DNA of 64,000 nt from Crocosphaera sp. (GCA_030065205.1 JASJDN010000005.1:1-64000); one strand, 5' to 3'. Shown: positions 33,901-43,577, numbered from the stretch's first letter. The notes: a model not told the origin generated them from the letters alone. A program made the numbers and translations.

Positions 33901-36885
33901 ACCTATTATTTGTAAATTTCCTGGTGATAAAGGTGCGGTCAATAAATTTTTTCCGAATAAAGTACCTGTAAAGTTACCCTTTCCTGTGAAGACTATTGTT
34001 GTCGGTAAAAAGTTTCGATTAATAGGTATTTTATCTAAAAATTGTGTTAATGGTAATTCACTTAAATCAAAATTTGTATTAACATCAAAAGAAAAGCTGG
34101 CAATATCTGGTGAAGTCCAAATCTTAGAAACAACAAAATTTCCCTTTGCTTGAAGATTTTGTTTTCCTACTTCTAAAGAGACACTATTAACAGTGAAAGG
34201 AACCAATGAAGCAGAGGTTAAAAGAGTAGTTAGAGGAAGAGACGCATTAATCTGACTATTTAATTTATCTGAAGTCAAACCAGAAAATAAATCGGTATTT
34301 AAACTAGATAAATCGATATTTTGTGTTCTTATATCACCTGAAATTTTATCATTCTTGATTTTTCCATCAAGGGTTATGAGTCCATCTGCTATTTCTATCT
34401 CTGTATAAGTATCTCCCTGAAAGTCTTTAAAATTTAATGCTAATAAAGATGATAAATTACCTGTAAAATTTGTTGCTGCTTTTCTAACGTTTATAATGGG
34501 ATATCCTTCAATAATAAATGGTGCGACAGATAAAGGAGTTAAAGTAGCATTTCCTGTGACGATACCTTGACTTATTTCTGTTGTTGCCGTTAGACTTTGA
34601 TTAGCAATTACAAGATCGCTATTAGTCGTTATTTGTAAATTATTAAGGCTGCTTATTAAGTTAGAAAAATTTAGCGATCGCACTTCTCCTTCTATATTGA
34701 TGTTACTATTCACTAAATTAACAGGAATAGGAATTTTAGGAATAATTTGATTAACAGATAAATTGTTAATATTCGCAACTGCTTGTAAAGACTCATTTTC
34801 TAGTTTACCCGTTGCTGTTACTAAACTATCTTCTATTCTCAGAACTATATTTCCATCCCCATTAATTCTACTCAAGTTAAGCGTTCTATTATTCCAAATA
34901 TTTTCTAAACTACCCGATAAATTGACACGAGCATTATTAATTGATACAGGTACAGATAACTTGGAAATAAAAGAATCAATGGGTAATTGTAATGCAGTAA
35001 CTTCACTACTAAAATCAGTATTTTTTAGCTCACTATTAATAATAACCCTCCCTTCATTGACTGATAATAAAAGATTTGAGTTAATATCAAGAGATTTCAT
35101 AAAAGGTTTATTGCTCTCTCCAGATAACTTAATATTTCCTTGTTCTAATACTAAACGATTTGGACATTGAATCGTAATTTTGCTACATATAATAGTAGTA
35201 AAAGATGTTAAACCCAATGACTCTGTATTGATAAAAGTTTGCCATTTTTTTGTTTTCAAGCTTCCACTTCCAGTAATATCGATGATCCCTTGAGCAGTCT
35301 GAATATTTGTATCTTGTAATAATACATTATTCTGTTTAATGATTATCCCACCTTGACTAATAATTCTAGTATTAGGTTGTGAAAAATCCCCCGAAGTTTG
35401 CCACTCAATTAAACCATTAATATTATTTAATTCTCCCTTGAACTCTCCCTTTGCTTGTAATAGATTCAAATTGATATCAGAAGGTAAAGAATAATAAGGA
35501 TTAATTAACTGTTGAGTGGGTAAAGCGACTTGAAAGTTAAGTTGTAAAAGAAACCTTTTAATATCAATGGGTTTATTTTGTTTAATTAATTGATGAATGT
35601 TTTGAATTATGTTTCCCTTTGCTTCTATTTTCCCCCCTGCTTGAGGTTCAATTATAAGGTTTTCCAATACAGTTTCATCTAAACTAATTTTAAAGTTTGT
35701 TGAAATTGTTTTAAATGGTGTTTTTTCAAGAAGAATAGGATCCTTATTAACAAATTTTCCTTGAATTATTGGATTACTAATTAACCCAGTTATATTAAAA
35801 TAAATATTGAAACCTCCTTTTGTTTTCACTGGAAGATTAACAGGGACAATCTCCAGAACATTATCAATGTTAAAATTTTCTATATCAATGTTGATATTAC
35901 TTCCTTTTTGCCAATCATAATAACCTTGTAAGTTAGTAACAATATCCCCTAAAATAACTTTACCTTGATCAATTAATATTTTTCCTTGTTGAAATTGAAA
36001 AGCTAAATCTGCTTTAATAGGTTGTTTAAGAAGGGTAGTTTTTGCCTGAAAATCCCCGAATTTTAAATCACCTTGTCCTTCCGTTTCTCTCAAATCTCGT
36101 AAAGAAGGCAAATGAAAATTCAAATTGGCTTGCAGTAAACTATCATCAAGCTCAAAAGGAAGATTAGGAAAAATAGAAGACCAAGCTTGTAGCGGTAATT
36201 GATTTAATTGTAAATTTAGCTTAGTTTTTGTACTTTTAACAAACGTTTCTCCTTGTAATTGAATCTCATTACTATCAATTAATCCTAAACTAAGCTCATA
36301 AAGCCACTTTCGTTGTTCACTTTTTTCATATTCTAAATTGCCAACAACTTTAATATTGACTGGTTTTTCTGATTGATAAGGTAATACAATAATCTCAGTG
36401 TTCTTAACATCTACCGAGAGATCAAAATTCAGTGGAATCACCTCATCCGTTGCTTTCACACTTAACCATTGACCCGGTTTTTCTTCACGAATATTAACTC
36501 TTACCCTTTCAGGAGAAACATGAATATTTAATTTTCTTTGTAATAAAATTGTTAACGGATTGAACGTAACCTTAATATTTTCGGCGGTTAAGTTATTAGT
36601 TTGTTGAGCCGTTTCTGGAATAGAAGCCCCCTCAAGCTGTAAACTGGTAAGAGAAAACCCCTCTAACTCACCAATTTCGATGGGACGATTAATCACTTTA
36701 CTGATTCGTTCCTCTAACCAGGGAGGTAAATACTCCCTCAACACGAAACTTAACCCCCCATAACCAACGAAAACCAAGGTGACAGAAGTGGTTATGATAA
36801 CAATGGTCTTCGGTTTCCTGACAAACCGAAGAAAACCGTTGAACCGACGGAAAAAGGGGTTAGGCGGTGGAGGAGATTGACTCAT
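30952..36885 (-). CDS. TamB-like (DUF490) AsmA-superfamily envelope protein
   Basis: A 1977-residue protein with a single N-terminal helix (about 28-48) and then a very long beta-repeat region, ending in a typical TamB C-terminal domain (about 1600-1977; FNPQNSPP-like spacer, then LLRSPIVSFSSNPPLSNTELLTLFGQ in part). Such proteins bridge inner and outer membranes as a hydrophobic groove, for lipid transport or outer-membrane protein assembly with Omp85. The size is larger than E. coli TamB (about 1260) and usual for cyanobacteria. It appears to be transcribed alone. Confidence 0.88.
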   Translation of the reverse strand: MSQSPPPPNPFFRRFNGFLRFVRKPKTIVIITTSVTLVFVGYGGLSFVLREYLPPWLEERISKVINRPIEIGELEGFSLTSLQLEGASIPETAQQTNNLTAENIKVTFNPLTILLQRKLNIHVSPERVRVNIREEKPGQWLSVKATDEVIPLNFDLSVDVKNTEIIVLPYQSEKPVNIKVVGNLEYEKSEQRKWLYELSLGLIDSNEIQLQGETFVKSTKTKLNLQLNQLPLQAWSSIFPNLPFELDDSLLQANLNFHLPSLRDLRETEGQGDLKFGDFQAKTTLLKQPIKADLAFQFQQGKILIDQGKVILGDIVTNLQGYYDWQKGSNINIDIENFNIDNVLEIVPVNLPVKTKGGFNIYFNITGLISNPIIQGKFVNKDPILLEKTPFKTISTNFKISLDETVLENLIIEPQAGGKIEAKGNIIQNIHQLIKQNKPIDIKRFLLQLNFQVALPTQQLINPYYSLPSDINLNLLQAKGEFKGELNNINGLIEWQTSGDFSQPNTRIISQGGIIIKQNNVLLQDTNIQTAQGIIDITGSGSLKTKKWQTFINTESLGLTSFTTIICSKITIQCPNRLVLEQGNIKLSGESNKPFMKSLDINSNLLLSVNEGRVIINSELKNTDFSSEVTALQLPIDSFISKLSVPVSINNARVNLSGSLENIWNNRTLNLSRINGDGNIVLRIEDSLVTATGKLENESLQAVANINNLSVNQIIPKIPIPVNLVNSNINIEGEVRSLNFSNLISSLNNLQITTNSDLVIANQSLTATTEISQGIVTGNATLTPLSVAPFIIEGYPIINVRKAATNFTGNLSSLLALNFKDFQGDTYTEIEIADGLITLDGKIKNDKISGDIRTQNIDLSSLNTDLFSGLTSDKLNSQINASLPLTTLLTSASLVPFTVNSVSLEVGKQNLQAKGNFVVSKIWTSPDIASFSFDVNTNFDLSELPLTQFLDKIPINRNFLPTTIVFTGKGNFTGTLFGKNLLTAPLSPGNLQIIGDINLTNLTFNDQQFEPQLLGNINIDSLNKISFNIEGKEDKISAIFNPCLGQNCSLVSILDTFEIRQTYNNNQPILANIKRKNDNLVANVQSLPIDILKIAPLGNYGLPEYLEGLINIEISFNPSDFNILGKLSITSPRFGDVIAEQFEASLIYKNDLILLKNTQLSIGNSNYDIVANLNVKSGEVQGQVNINQGNIQDLLIALQLYNWDNLLRLLRLKQPNFTTAENVKPDAIGNSLKSLAEQLYTFWLNDQKIKDFFAETQAGDLPRELDIKGQYNAKMTLEGTIKNPQVGIQFEGNQWRWTPQPSTASIVPSLGLIMEGSQVIPIQKIAINGQLKDQKISINPSIKLGSATASGLLNLSYHNTQYSLDSSAFKVENLTVDLVRNLIVIPSDVNGSINVEGVVNGTLKDPIVDGSFEFNDGVINARPLDLDLGGEFNYSNNRLQVATNQPNFINIAATLPFPIVETINDQFTIKANLTQESFSLLQPLTLEQIIWVGGEGKVTANIQGKISVDNQLRISLDSNSQINLNLNNAQFTNALLPTVVNLNGDANLNNRSLNVEKLTVDILKSRLHITGDLPLLPLPDEQTISNPLTVQIIQNEVNDSGIYQGLINGNVMITGALISPKISGNINLTEGTVKVPKLNLKQEKPSVLFEKWVGVLATQNNIVIPPTLDNLTINIDNISLENERTPIIPKTFLNVSGNLSLNGQINRVSLAEVLRIEPSGKITINSGQVNLPVTRVFISDQNQNTLTFFPQQGLLNPTIDLELKLYIFAVAFRSIKDNEITDDIVQTGRAKSAEITLNVEGSANEVLPNVGNIFEDACQFNNQNSPPITTYHKTSPENLKALARCIEINNLGANSIGDLLRSPIVSFSSNPPLSNTELLTLFGQQLPAVVEQLQRQNSSQLLETGVIQSAVVILPFLQDWVFDTNQQTTQFGESLGLTNLRLFPVLETVYKLEDNARIRFSYDYTLNEATIRYENKF

Positions 36886-37016
36886 GAAATTTTGAGATCA
36901 AAAGGGCATTTTTTGACTAATCTAACGCACTTGAAAAAAAATCTTTCTCAGAAATAAGTAGTTGGACATAAGTAAACAGCACTGTATTAACTTATGTAAA
37001 CATAGCTGTATCCTTA

Positions 37017-37044
37017 CTCCTGCCTCCTGCCTCCTGCCTCCTGC
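37017..37044. repeat. Heptamer tandem repeat CTCCTGC x4
   Basis: Four copies of CTCCTGC lie upstream of the Ycf66 gene, the last joining a partial unit. It is a short tandem heptamer of the cyanobacterial type; no function is implied. Confidence 0.9.
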
Positions 37045-37150
37045 CTCTTCTCAACTGTAACGTTTATTTTTGTCCAGGTACTTAGGTGAGTAATAGGGGT
37101 CAAGATGCTTCACAATAAGAAAGAGAAACCACCAAAGGAGTAACCCACAG

Positions 37151-38278
37151 ATGTTGGCATACATCCTAGCAATCGCTGTTGGCCTTGCAAGCTTAAGTCT
37201 TTATTTATCCGCTTTTTTCCTCCCTGAATTACACCGAAAAGATGATTTTCTCTGGAGTGGGGTCGGATTATTCTATGCGCTTGTCCTCTGGGTTTGTGCA
37301 GGAAGAATAACAGGAGGTGTCTTACTAGGCCAAAGTGCTGCAGTTACATTAGTGGTATGCTTTGGTTGGCAAACCTTGCGCTTACGACGGGTTGTTGCTC
37401 ATCCAGATGACAAAACCGATATTAGTGGATTTTCTTTCGTTAGTTGGCTACAAAACCGCTTCAAAAAATCATCCACCCCTGTAACCCCTCCCATCACTGA
37501 AACCCCAGAAGAACAACAAGTTACTGCTGAAACTGAAAACCGAACCCCTTCAGAAGAAATGTCAGTCACCTCAGAGGTTGAATCGGAAGAAGAAACGTCA
37601 GTCACCTCAGAGGTTGAAACTGAAGAAGAAACAGAGGTCATTGCTGAAACTGATATAGAAACGGTTGAAGAAGAAACCCCAGTCACTTCAACAGTTGAAT
37701 CTCAAGAAAAAACAGAGGTCATTGCTGAGACTGATATAGACACGACTGAAGAAGAAACATCAGTCACCTCAGAAGTAGAAACAGAAACAACTTCTAAGGA
37801 AACGGAAACCTCTACCAGCAAAAAACAAGGATTTTCCCTAAAATCTTTATTCGGAATGGGTAAATCTCAATCTCAACCTACCTCAGAACCCCCTGAAGCT
37901 GATATGGAAGAAAGTAACTGGGATGATGACGATGAAGAAGAAGATGCTTCAGTAACCGAAGCAGTCACCCCTAACATAGTACAAGAAGACGACGAGATGG
38001 ACTCTGAAACCGTTGCTGAAACTAGCGAAGTGAAGCCAGACGAATCAACTGAAAAAGAAACGTCTCCAATGACAGAAAGTCTTGAAGAATATGTGGCTGA
38101 ATTTGAACCTTATATGGCCGATGACGATGCAGAAACCCTCATCGAAGACTATAAACCCAAAACTGAATCTTCTGAGTCTGAAACCACTGACAATGATGAA
38201 GAACAACCTTTAGAAACTGACGGTAATCAAGACAGTGAAAAAAATGATGAGGAAAAGGCAAATAAATCTAAGGAATAA
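37151..38278 (+). CDS. ycf66: Ycf66-family membrane protein with acidic repeat tail
   Basis: A 375-residue protein. The N-terminus has the Ycf66 membrane region with three helices (about 1-22, 36-53 and 57-75), followed by RLRRVVAHPDD. The rest is a low-complexity acidic tail with repeated units such as VTSEVE(S/T)E-EET and EVIAETDI-T (about 140-215) and a last Glu-rich part. AGGAG lies 10-14 bases before the ATG. Ycf66 is found in cyanobacteria and some plastids; its function is unknown. The tail is longer than I would expect for the family. Confidence 0.85.
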   Translation: MLAYILAIAVGLASLSLYLSAFFLPELHRKDDFLWSGVGLFYALVLWVCAGRITGGVLLGQSAAVTLVVCFGWQTLRLRRVVAHPDDKTDISGFSFVSWLQNRFKKSSTPVTPPITETPEEQQVTAETENRTPSEEMSVTSEVESEEETSVTSEVETEEETEVIAETDIETVEEETPVTSTVESQEKTEVIAETDIDTTEEETSVTSEVETETTSKETETSTSKKQGFSLKSLFGMGKSQSQPTSEPPEADMEESNWDDDDEEEDASVTEAVTPNIVQEDDEMDSETVAETSEVKPDESTEKETSPMTESLEEYVAEFEPYMADDDAETLIEDYKPKTESSESETTDNDEEQPLETDGNQDSEKNDEEKANKSKE

Positions 38279-38288
38279 AAAAAGTTTT

Positions 38289-38423
38289 AGAGACTGTTTA
38301 TAAATAGAATCTTAAGACAGTAGAGTGGGCAAGTCAAAGACTTATCTAAACTAACTTGACCCTTAAAAAAACCTTGTCCACCCTACAAAATTTGTTGTTA
38401 TTATTTTTTTAGGAACAGTCTCT
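38289..38423. repeat. Nested inverted repeat with dispersed palindrome, copy 3
   Basis: The inner palindrome (38320-38386) has arms GTAGAGTGGGCAAG and CTTGTCCACCCTAC, and a centre like copy 1. It is enclosed by a second perfect 10-base inverted repeat, AGAGACTGTT (38289-38298) and AACAGTCTCT (38414-38423). The structure lies between convergent Ycf66 and kinase genes and may also end both transcripts. The outer arms suggest a small MITE. Confidence 0.7.
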
Positions 38424-39544
38424 TAATCGTCTTGCATTTCTTCTATAGTAAAGTAAAAAGTTGCTCCTTCATTGGGAACTGCATCACACCAAATGGTACC
38501 GCCGTGACGTTCAATAATGCGCTTAACGGTCGCTAAACCAATACCAGTTCCAGGTACTTCTTCATCCTGGTGTAAACGATGAAAAGGGGTAAATAATTTG
38601 TCTGCTTTTTTGTGGTCAAAACCGATGCCATTATCCTTGACAAAATAGACAATTTGATCGTCTTTTTTAAGTTTACCAAATTCAATACAAGGTTCTTTTA
38701 TTTTAGCTGTATATTTATTAGCATTATCTAATAAATTCTCTAAGGCAATTCTGATTAAACCTTCATCTCCCGTAACATAGATATTAGGTTCAATGATAAA
38801 TTTTTTGTTCTTTCCCTCTGATTTAATGCTTAATTTATCAACTATCTTGTCTACCATTGAACTTAAATTAAATGAATCCAGAATCATGTCTACATAGTTC
38901 GATTTAGACTCAGATAAACGCCATAAATCTTCTATGATTTCCCCCATGCGTGTACTTTCATCTTCTAAATATTGTATATATTTATGTACAACATCATCTA
39001 ACTTTTTAGCATATTTATGGTTTAACAAATAAGTAATATTATTAATAATATTAAGATGATTTCGTAGATCATGAGAAATTGTATAACTAAAAGCTTCTAA
39101 TTCTTTATTGATTAATTCTAATTCATAATTTTTTCTCTTAAGTTGTCTTTGCATTCTCAACAAAGTTAACTGATTTTCCACACGAATAATCACTTCTTGT
39201 AATTGGAAAGGTTTACTGATATAGTCGATTCCTCCCACCTCAAAGGCTTTTACCTTATCAAACGAATCGTTTAAAGCACTGAGAAAAATAACAGGAATAT
39301 CCTGAGTTGTTGCGTCTGCTTTTAATCGTTGACAAACTTCATACCCATCCATATCAGGCATTTTAATATCTAACAAAATTAAATCTGGTGGTTCAACTCG
39401 AACCGCATTTAAAGCTTGTTTTCCATTGAGAACTCGTCGCACTTCATAGCCTTGTTCCGTCAACATTGTAAATAATAATTGTAAGTTTTCAGGAACATCA
39501 TCCACAATGAGAATATCTCCCTGATATTTATTAGGGTTATTCAT
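38423..39544 (-). CDS. REC-histidine kinase (cyanobacterial hybrid type)
   Basis: A 373-residue soluble protein with a receiver domain first (about 9-124; phospho-Asp59 in LILLDIKMPDMDG) and then a histidine kinase core (His158 in SYTISHDLRNHL, N box NLLDNANKYT, GTGIGLATVKRI). It has no membrane helix. The gene overlaps the upstream phytochrome kinase gene by eight bases, so it is probably translated with it and accepts phosphate from it. This is a common partner for cyanobacterial phytochromes. Confidence 0.88.
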   Translation of the reverse strand: MNNPNKYQGDILIVDDVPENLQLLFTMLTEQGYEVRRVLNGKQALNAVRVEPPDLILLDIKMPDMDGYEVCQRLKADATTQDIPVIFLSALNDSFDKVKAFEVGGIDYISKPFQLQEVIIRVENQLTLLRMQRQLKRKNYELELINKELEAFSYTISHDLRNHLNIINNITYLLNHKYAKKLDDVVHKYIQYLEDESTRMGEIIEDLWRLSESKSNYVDMILDSFNLSSMVDKIVDKLSIKSEGKNKKFIIEPNIYVTGDEGLIRIALENLLDNANKYTAKIKEPCIEFGKLKKDDQIVYFVKDNGIGFDHKKADKLFTPFHRLHQDEEVPGTGIGLATVKRIIERHGGTIWCDAVPNEGATFYFTIEEMQDD

Positions 39545-42500
39545 CGTCTAATCCTTCTGTTAAATTAACAATTTTTTCAAAGCTTAAATCTTTGACTGCT
39601 TGCGTAAGGAAATTGACTAAAAAAGATTGTTCTGAAGGAATTTCTTGAATTAAACTCATCATTCTTTTTTCCCTGGCACTTAAAGCAGCTTGATGTAATT
39701 GATTCACCCATTGTTTAGGCATTTGCTTAATTTCAGTATGCAGTTGTTCAACATTCAAGTCATTAGCTGACTTGGAGAGTACATGAGTCGTTAACTCTTC
39801 ATAAACATACTTAACTCCCAAATATTGCTGCATTTTCTGAAAAATTACTTCCTCGTGAAACGGTTTCGGCACAAAATCATTACATCCCACGGCTAAAATA
39901 GCCTTTCTCTCTTCATCAAAAGCGGTAGCTGTTAAAGCAATAATAATCACAGGGTTTTCTAAATTAACATTGTGAGCTTCTAACTGACGAATGCGACTAC
40001 TAGCTTCATAACCGTCCATTATCGGCATTCTCATGTCCATCCAGATTAACTGAGGATGCCATTGTTGCCATATTTCTAAAGCTTCTTGACCATTATTAGC
40101 CCAACGTACCTGAAACCCCACAGATGTCAATATTTTCACCATCAATAGTTGATTATCCCTGACATCTTCTACTACCAAAATACGATAGTTCTCTTGGGAT
40201 GTTTCTAAACCGATAATTTGTTTTGACTGCTGTTTGACTAAGCCCTCAATTTTACTCGGTACCTTCATATTTAGTGTACAGGTAAAGGTAGAACCCTGGC
40301 CCAGTTGGCTTTTTACTGCAATATCTCCCCCCATTAAACGGGCAAACTGACGACTAATGGATAATCCTAACCCCGTTCCTTCGTTGGTTTGAAACGTGGT
40401 TTCTGTTTGCTTAAAGGCTTCAAAAATCGTTTCTAAATCCTCTTCTTTAATGCCTGTTCCTGTATCTTTAACTTCTAATTTTAGACCCACTTCCCTAGAG
40501 TGAGACTTATAGAATAAGAGAGATAAATGTAAATCAATATGACCAAACTGGGTAAATTTAATCGCATTGCCCACTAAATTAACAATAATCTGTCTTAACT
40601 TACTTTCATCTCCTTCTAAATATTGGGGTAAATCTTCATCTTGATGGACAATTAAAGCTAACCCTTTCGATGATGCTTTCAGGGTCAGCAATTCTTGGAC
40701 AGAGTTAATTAATTCGTAAAGATTAAAGCAGGTTTGATGGAGGGTTAATTGTCCTGCTTCGATGCGAGACATTTCTAAAACATCGTTAATTAAAGAAAGT
40801 AAATGTTCCCCACTACGGTTAATAATTCCGAGATATTCTTGTTGTTCGCAAGAAAGAGAACTATCTCGATTCATCATTTGAGTAAAGCCTAAAATTGCAT
40901 TTAAAGGGGTGCGTAATTCATGACTCATTTTGGCTAAAAATTGGCTTTTAGCCAGGTTGGCTGCATTTGCCTGTTTGGTTTTTTCTTCTAGTACCGCTTG
41001 GGAATGTTGGGAGACTTCTAAGGCTGCTAAAAGGATAGTATTTCTTAATTCTTGTGCCGCCTCAATTTCGATTAATTGCCAAGGAAGGGATTTATTTTTA
41101 ACTAATTCTTTCCACATAGTAAAAGAGTGGCGAGGACACAATTCGGACATCCCTTGCTCATCAGTAATAAGCTCAACATCATCAGGATTACCTGCCCATT
41201 GTACCTCATGTACTTGTTCTGGGCGAAACCAAATAATATGATAATTGTTATTTCTTAAAAAGAGAGAAATGGCTAACATTCCACAACCTACTTCTTTAAA
41301 CTCTTTGGCTTCTTCATAAATAGTTTCTAGGGAATCTGTATAAAAATGATCTGTATTTTTATTGTTTAAAAAGTTAGTAATTAAGGCATTAATTTGTTCT
41401 TTATTTGGAGTTTTTCCTATTAAGCTTATTTGTTGATCAAGACAAATAACAGCCCCTTGAGAACGAGTTAAATTGAGTAAACTGGATTTATTAGGACGAA
41501 TTACCTGATCAATTGGATGAGTATGGTTTAATAATCCTTCCCGTATTCTAGTTTGTATTCCTTTAATTTGAGTACGATAACTACGAAATTCTTGTTCCTG
41601 TTTATACAGTAATTCAACAGATAAAAACTGTCCTAAAAATTCACATATTTTCCTTATTTCATAACTGATATATTTGGGAGAATAATGATGGCAAGCGATC
41701 AGTCCCCAGAGACGATTTCCATTCATTAAAGAAATGGACATTGAAGCACTGACTCCCATGTTTTTTAAGTATTCAATATGACAAGGGTAAACACTTCTTA
41801 AAACAGCTTTACTTAAATCTAATTCTTCATTTTTTAGAGGATGCTGACGGGGAATGATAGGAATAGGTTTATAACTAACATCAGGAATAATTCGTAACCA
41901 ATTACTCGAATAAAATTCTCTTGCTGGAGTGGGAATATCATAAGCAGGATAATGTAATCCTAAATAACTTTCGAGATGTTTCTCTTTACTTTCAGCCAAA
42001 ACAACCCCATGACCATCCTTATTTTCCTGTTTACTTTCAGCTATAACAACCCCACTACCATTGTATTCAAAACGATAAATTAATACCCGATCAAATTGTA
42101 TTATTTTGCGTACTTCTTCAGTAATCGTTGATAAAAGTTCATCAAAAGTATTAGTCTTACCTACATTAGTAACTGTATTTTTTAAAAGATTATAAGGATT
42201 AATAAAATTATGATTATAAACTAACCCTAAAGGTTCCAGTTCTAAAATAATACTATCTTGTATAGTATGGACAATCCCTTTAAAATTTTTATGATTTTTT
42301 GTTTTTTTGAGTTTAATAATATCCACAAATTCTGGATCACCTTGATCCAGAAAACTTCGTATTTTTTCAATTTGTTTAGAAGACATTAAATAAGTCAAAG
42401 GTTTACCCAGTAATGTCTTTGGTTTAACTCCTAAAAACTCCCTGGTATTTTCGCTAACTTGAAGAATAGTTAACGTTTCAATGTCAACGACTAACAATAT

Positions 42501-42581
42501 CCCATAAGGTTGAATGGAAGCAGGATAACGGACTTCAAACCGTTCATATTGTTGCAAATTATTCAACAGTGAATTAGTCAT
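39537..42581 (-). CDS. Phytochrome-type hybrid histidine kinase
   Basis: A 1014-residue soluble photoreceptor kinase: PAS (about 15-120), GAF (about 140-325), PHY (about 335-510), HisKA (His554 in KMSHELRTPLNA), HATPase, and a C-terminal receiver (MDMRMPIMDG). Bilin-binding features are Cys267 in YPCHIEYL, DIP at 215-217, WFRPE (451-455) and PRHSF (483-487). A 15-residue tandem duplication (177-206, GVVIAESK/GVVLAESK) lies in the GAF chromophore pocket region. It is translationally coupled to the REC-kinase gene. Expected signal: red/far-red light. Confidence 0.92.
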   Translation of the reverse strand: MTNSLLNNLQQYERFEVRYPASIQPYGILLVVDIETLTILQVSENTREFLGVKPKTLLGKPLTYLMSSKQIEKIRSFLDQGDPEFVDIIKLKKTKNHKNFKGIVHTIQDSIILELEPLGLVYNHNFINPYNLLKNTVTNVGKTNTFDELLSTITEEVRKIIQFDRVLIYRFEYNGSGVVIAESKQENKDGHGVVLAESKEKHLESYLGLHYPAYDIPTPAREFYSSNWLRIIPDVSYKPIPIIPRQHPLKNEELDLSKAVLRSVYPCHIEYLKNMGVSASMSISLMNGNRLWGLIACHHYSPKYISYEIRKICEFLGQFLSVELLYKQEQEFRSYRTQIKGIQTRIREGLLNHTHPIDQVIRPNKSSLLNLTRSQGAVICLDQQISLIGKTPNKEQINALITNFLNNKNTDHFYTDSLETIYEEAKEFKEVGCGMLAISLFLRNNNYHIIWFRPEQVHEVQWAGNPDDVELITDEQGMSELCPRHSFTMWKELVKNKSLPWQLIEIEAAQELRNTILLAALEVSQHSQAVLEEKTKQANAANLAKSQFLAKMSHELRTPLNAILGFTQMMNRDSSLSCEQQEYLGIINRSGEHLLSLINDVLEMSRIEAGQLTLHQTCFNLYELINSVQELLTLKASSKGLALIVHQDEDLPQYLEGDESKLRQIIVNLVGNAIKFTQFGHIDLHLSLLFYKSHSREVGLKLEVKDTGTGIKEEDLETIFEAFKQTETTFQTNEGTGLGLSISRQFARLMGGDIAVKSQLGQGSTFTCTLNMKVPSKIEGLVKQQSKQIIGLETSQENYRILVVEDVRDNQLLMVKILTSVGFQVRWANNGQEALEIWQQWHPQLIWMDMRMPIMDGYEASSRIRQLEAHNVNLENPVIIIALTATAFDEERKAILAVGCNDFVPKPFHEEVIFQKMQQYLGVKYVYEELTTHVLSKSANDLNVEQLHTEIKQMPKQWVNQLHQAALSAREKRMMSLIQEIPSEQSFLVNFLTQAVKDLSFEKIVNLTEGLDDE

Positions 42582-42665
42582 TCTTTTTTTATAAGTATTT
42601 CATGGTATTTTATCACTAAAAAATAGTATTTTAAAAAAGTTTAATTTTGTTTTAAAGAATATTAA

Positions 42666-43562
42666 TTAAGTATTTTTTCCTTCTAATTCTCCCTCTCCTA
42701 AGTTTTCATTTCCCTCACAGAATGATTGGATAGCCTCAATTTGTGGAGCAATTTCTTCAAACCAATCTGCATAAATAGTTCGTATCGGAGAAGTCCTAAT
42801 TACTGAATTAATAAAACTTAGCCATTGAGGATCTTTATCGGGTAAAATCAACCCATATTCTTCACAATCAATAGGATTTTTGGGAACTAATGTATAATCT
42901 GATCCCAATCCTATATTTTGTATTAATGCTTCCCCAACAAGAAGAATACCATCACTCGCAAAAGCGTCTATTTTGCCCCCGCGCACAGCTTGTATTCCTC
43001 GGTATCTACCCGTTACACCTTGAAACTGAACTAAATTAGCTAAAGGGTATTTTTCCATCATTAATTGCTCATTGCTGGTATTTCTTAAAACCCCAATATT
43101 CACGTTTTCTAAACTACCATTAGGATTAATTTTTTTTGCTTTTTCTGTGCTTACCAATAACTGAGTTCCTGTTAAGAAAAAGGGTGAAGAAAATTGTATT
43201 TGATATTCAGGAAGTTCTCGAATCGTATTCGGTCCACATTCTAGATCAACAATGCGATCGCTTACTAATTCAAAGCGATTAAATAAAGTAGATTTATACA
43301 ATTTAATAGCAATAACTTGTTTATTTAACTTTTGTTTAAGTTTTTCTCTGAGAATAGCAATAAAATCTAAACATAATCCTTCTAAATTTCCGTTAATATC
43401 CCGATAACCAAAAGGCACAGCATCTTCTCTAATCCCAACTTCTAATAAACCAGTTTCTTCAATTTTTTCTAAAATCGTTTGCTCTTGAGCATAACTAGGT
43501 AAACTACAAGAAAACAAGATAAATAGATTAATAATTGTTCCATAAAGTTTGAATTTTTTCAT
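42666..43562 (-). CDS. Periplasmic amino-acid-type substrate-binding protein
   Basis: A 298-residue exported protein. The signal peptide covers about residues 1-25 (ends SYA). The mature part starts EQTILEKIEETGLLEVGIREDAVPFG and shows the SBP_bac_3 pattern (GYRDINGNLEGLCLDFIAIL, later RGIQAVRGGKIDAFASD). It would bind an amino acid or similar solute in the periplasm for an ABC transporter. No permease or ATPase gene is adjacent, so its partner is elsewhere, or it acts as a sensor. Confidence 0.8.
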   Translation of the reverse strand: MKKFKLYGTIINLFILFSCSLPSYAQEQTILEKIEETGLLEVGIREDAVPFGYRDINGNLEGLCLDFIAILREKLKQKLNKQVIAIKLYKSTLFNRFELVSDRIVDLECGPNTIRELPEYQIQFSSPFFLTGTQLLVSTEKAKKINPNGSLENVNIGVLRNTSNEQLMMEKYPLANLVQFQGVTGRYRGIQAVRGGKIDAFASDGILLVGEALIQNIGLGSDYTLVPKNPIDCEEYGLILPDKDPQWLSFINSVIRTSPIRTIYADWFEEIAPQIEAIQSFCEGNENLGEGELEGKNT

Positions 43563-43577
43563 GGCTTTGTTTCATTG

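Noticed and set aside
33764-35170. Plus-strand frames of 129 and 135 codons inside the TamB-like gene
   Set aside because: Antisense readings of a repetitive AT-rich gene; no recognisable protein.
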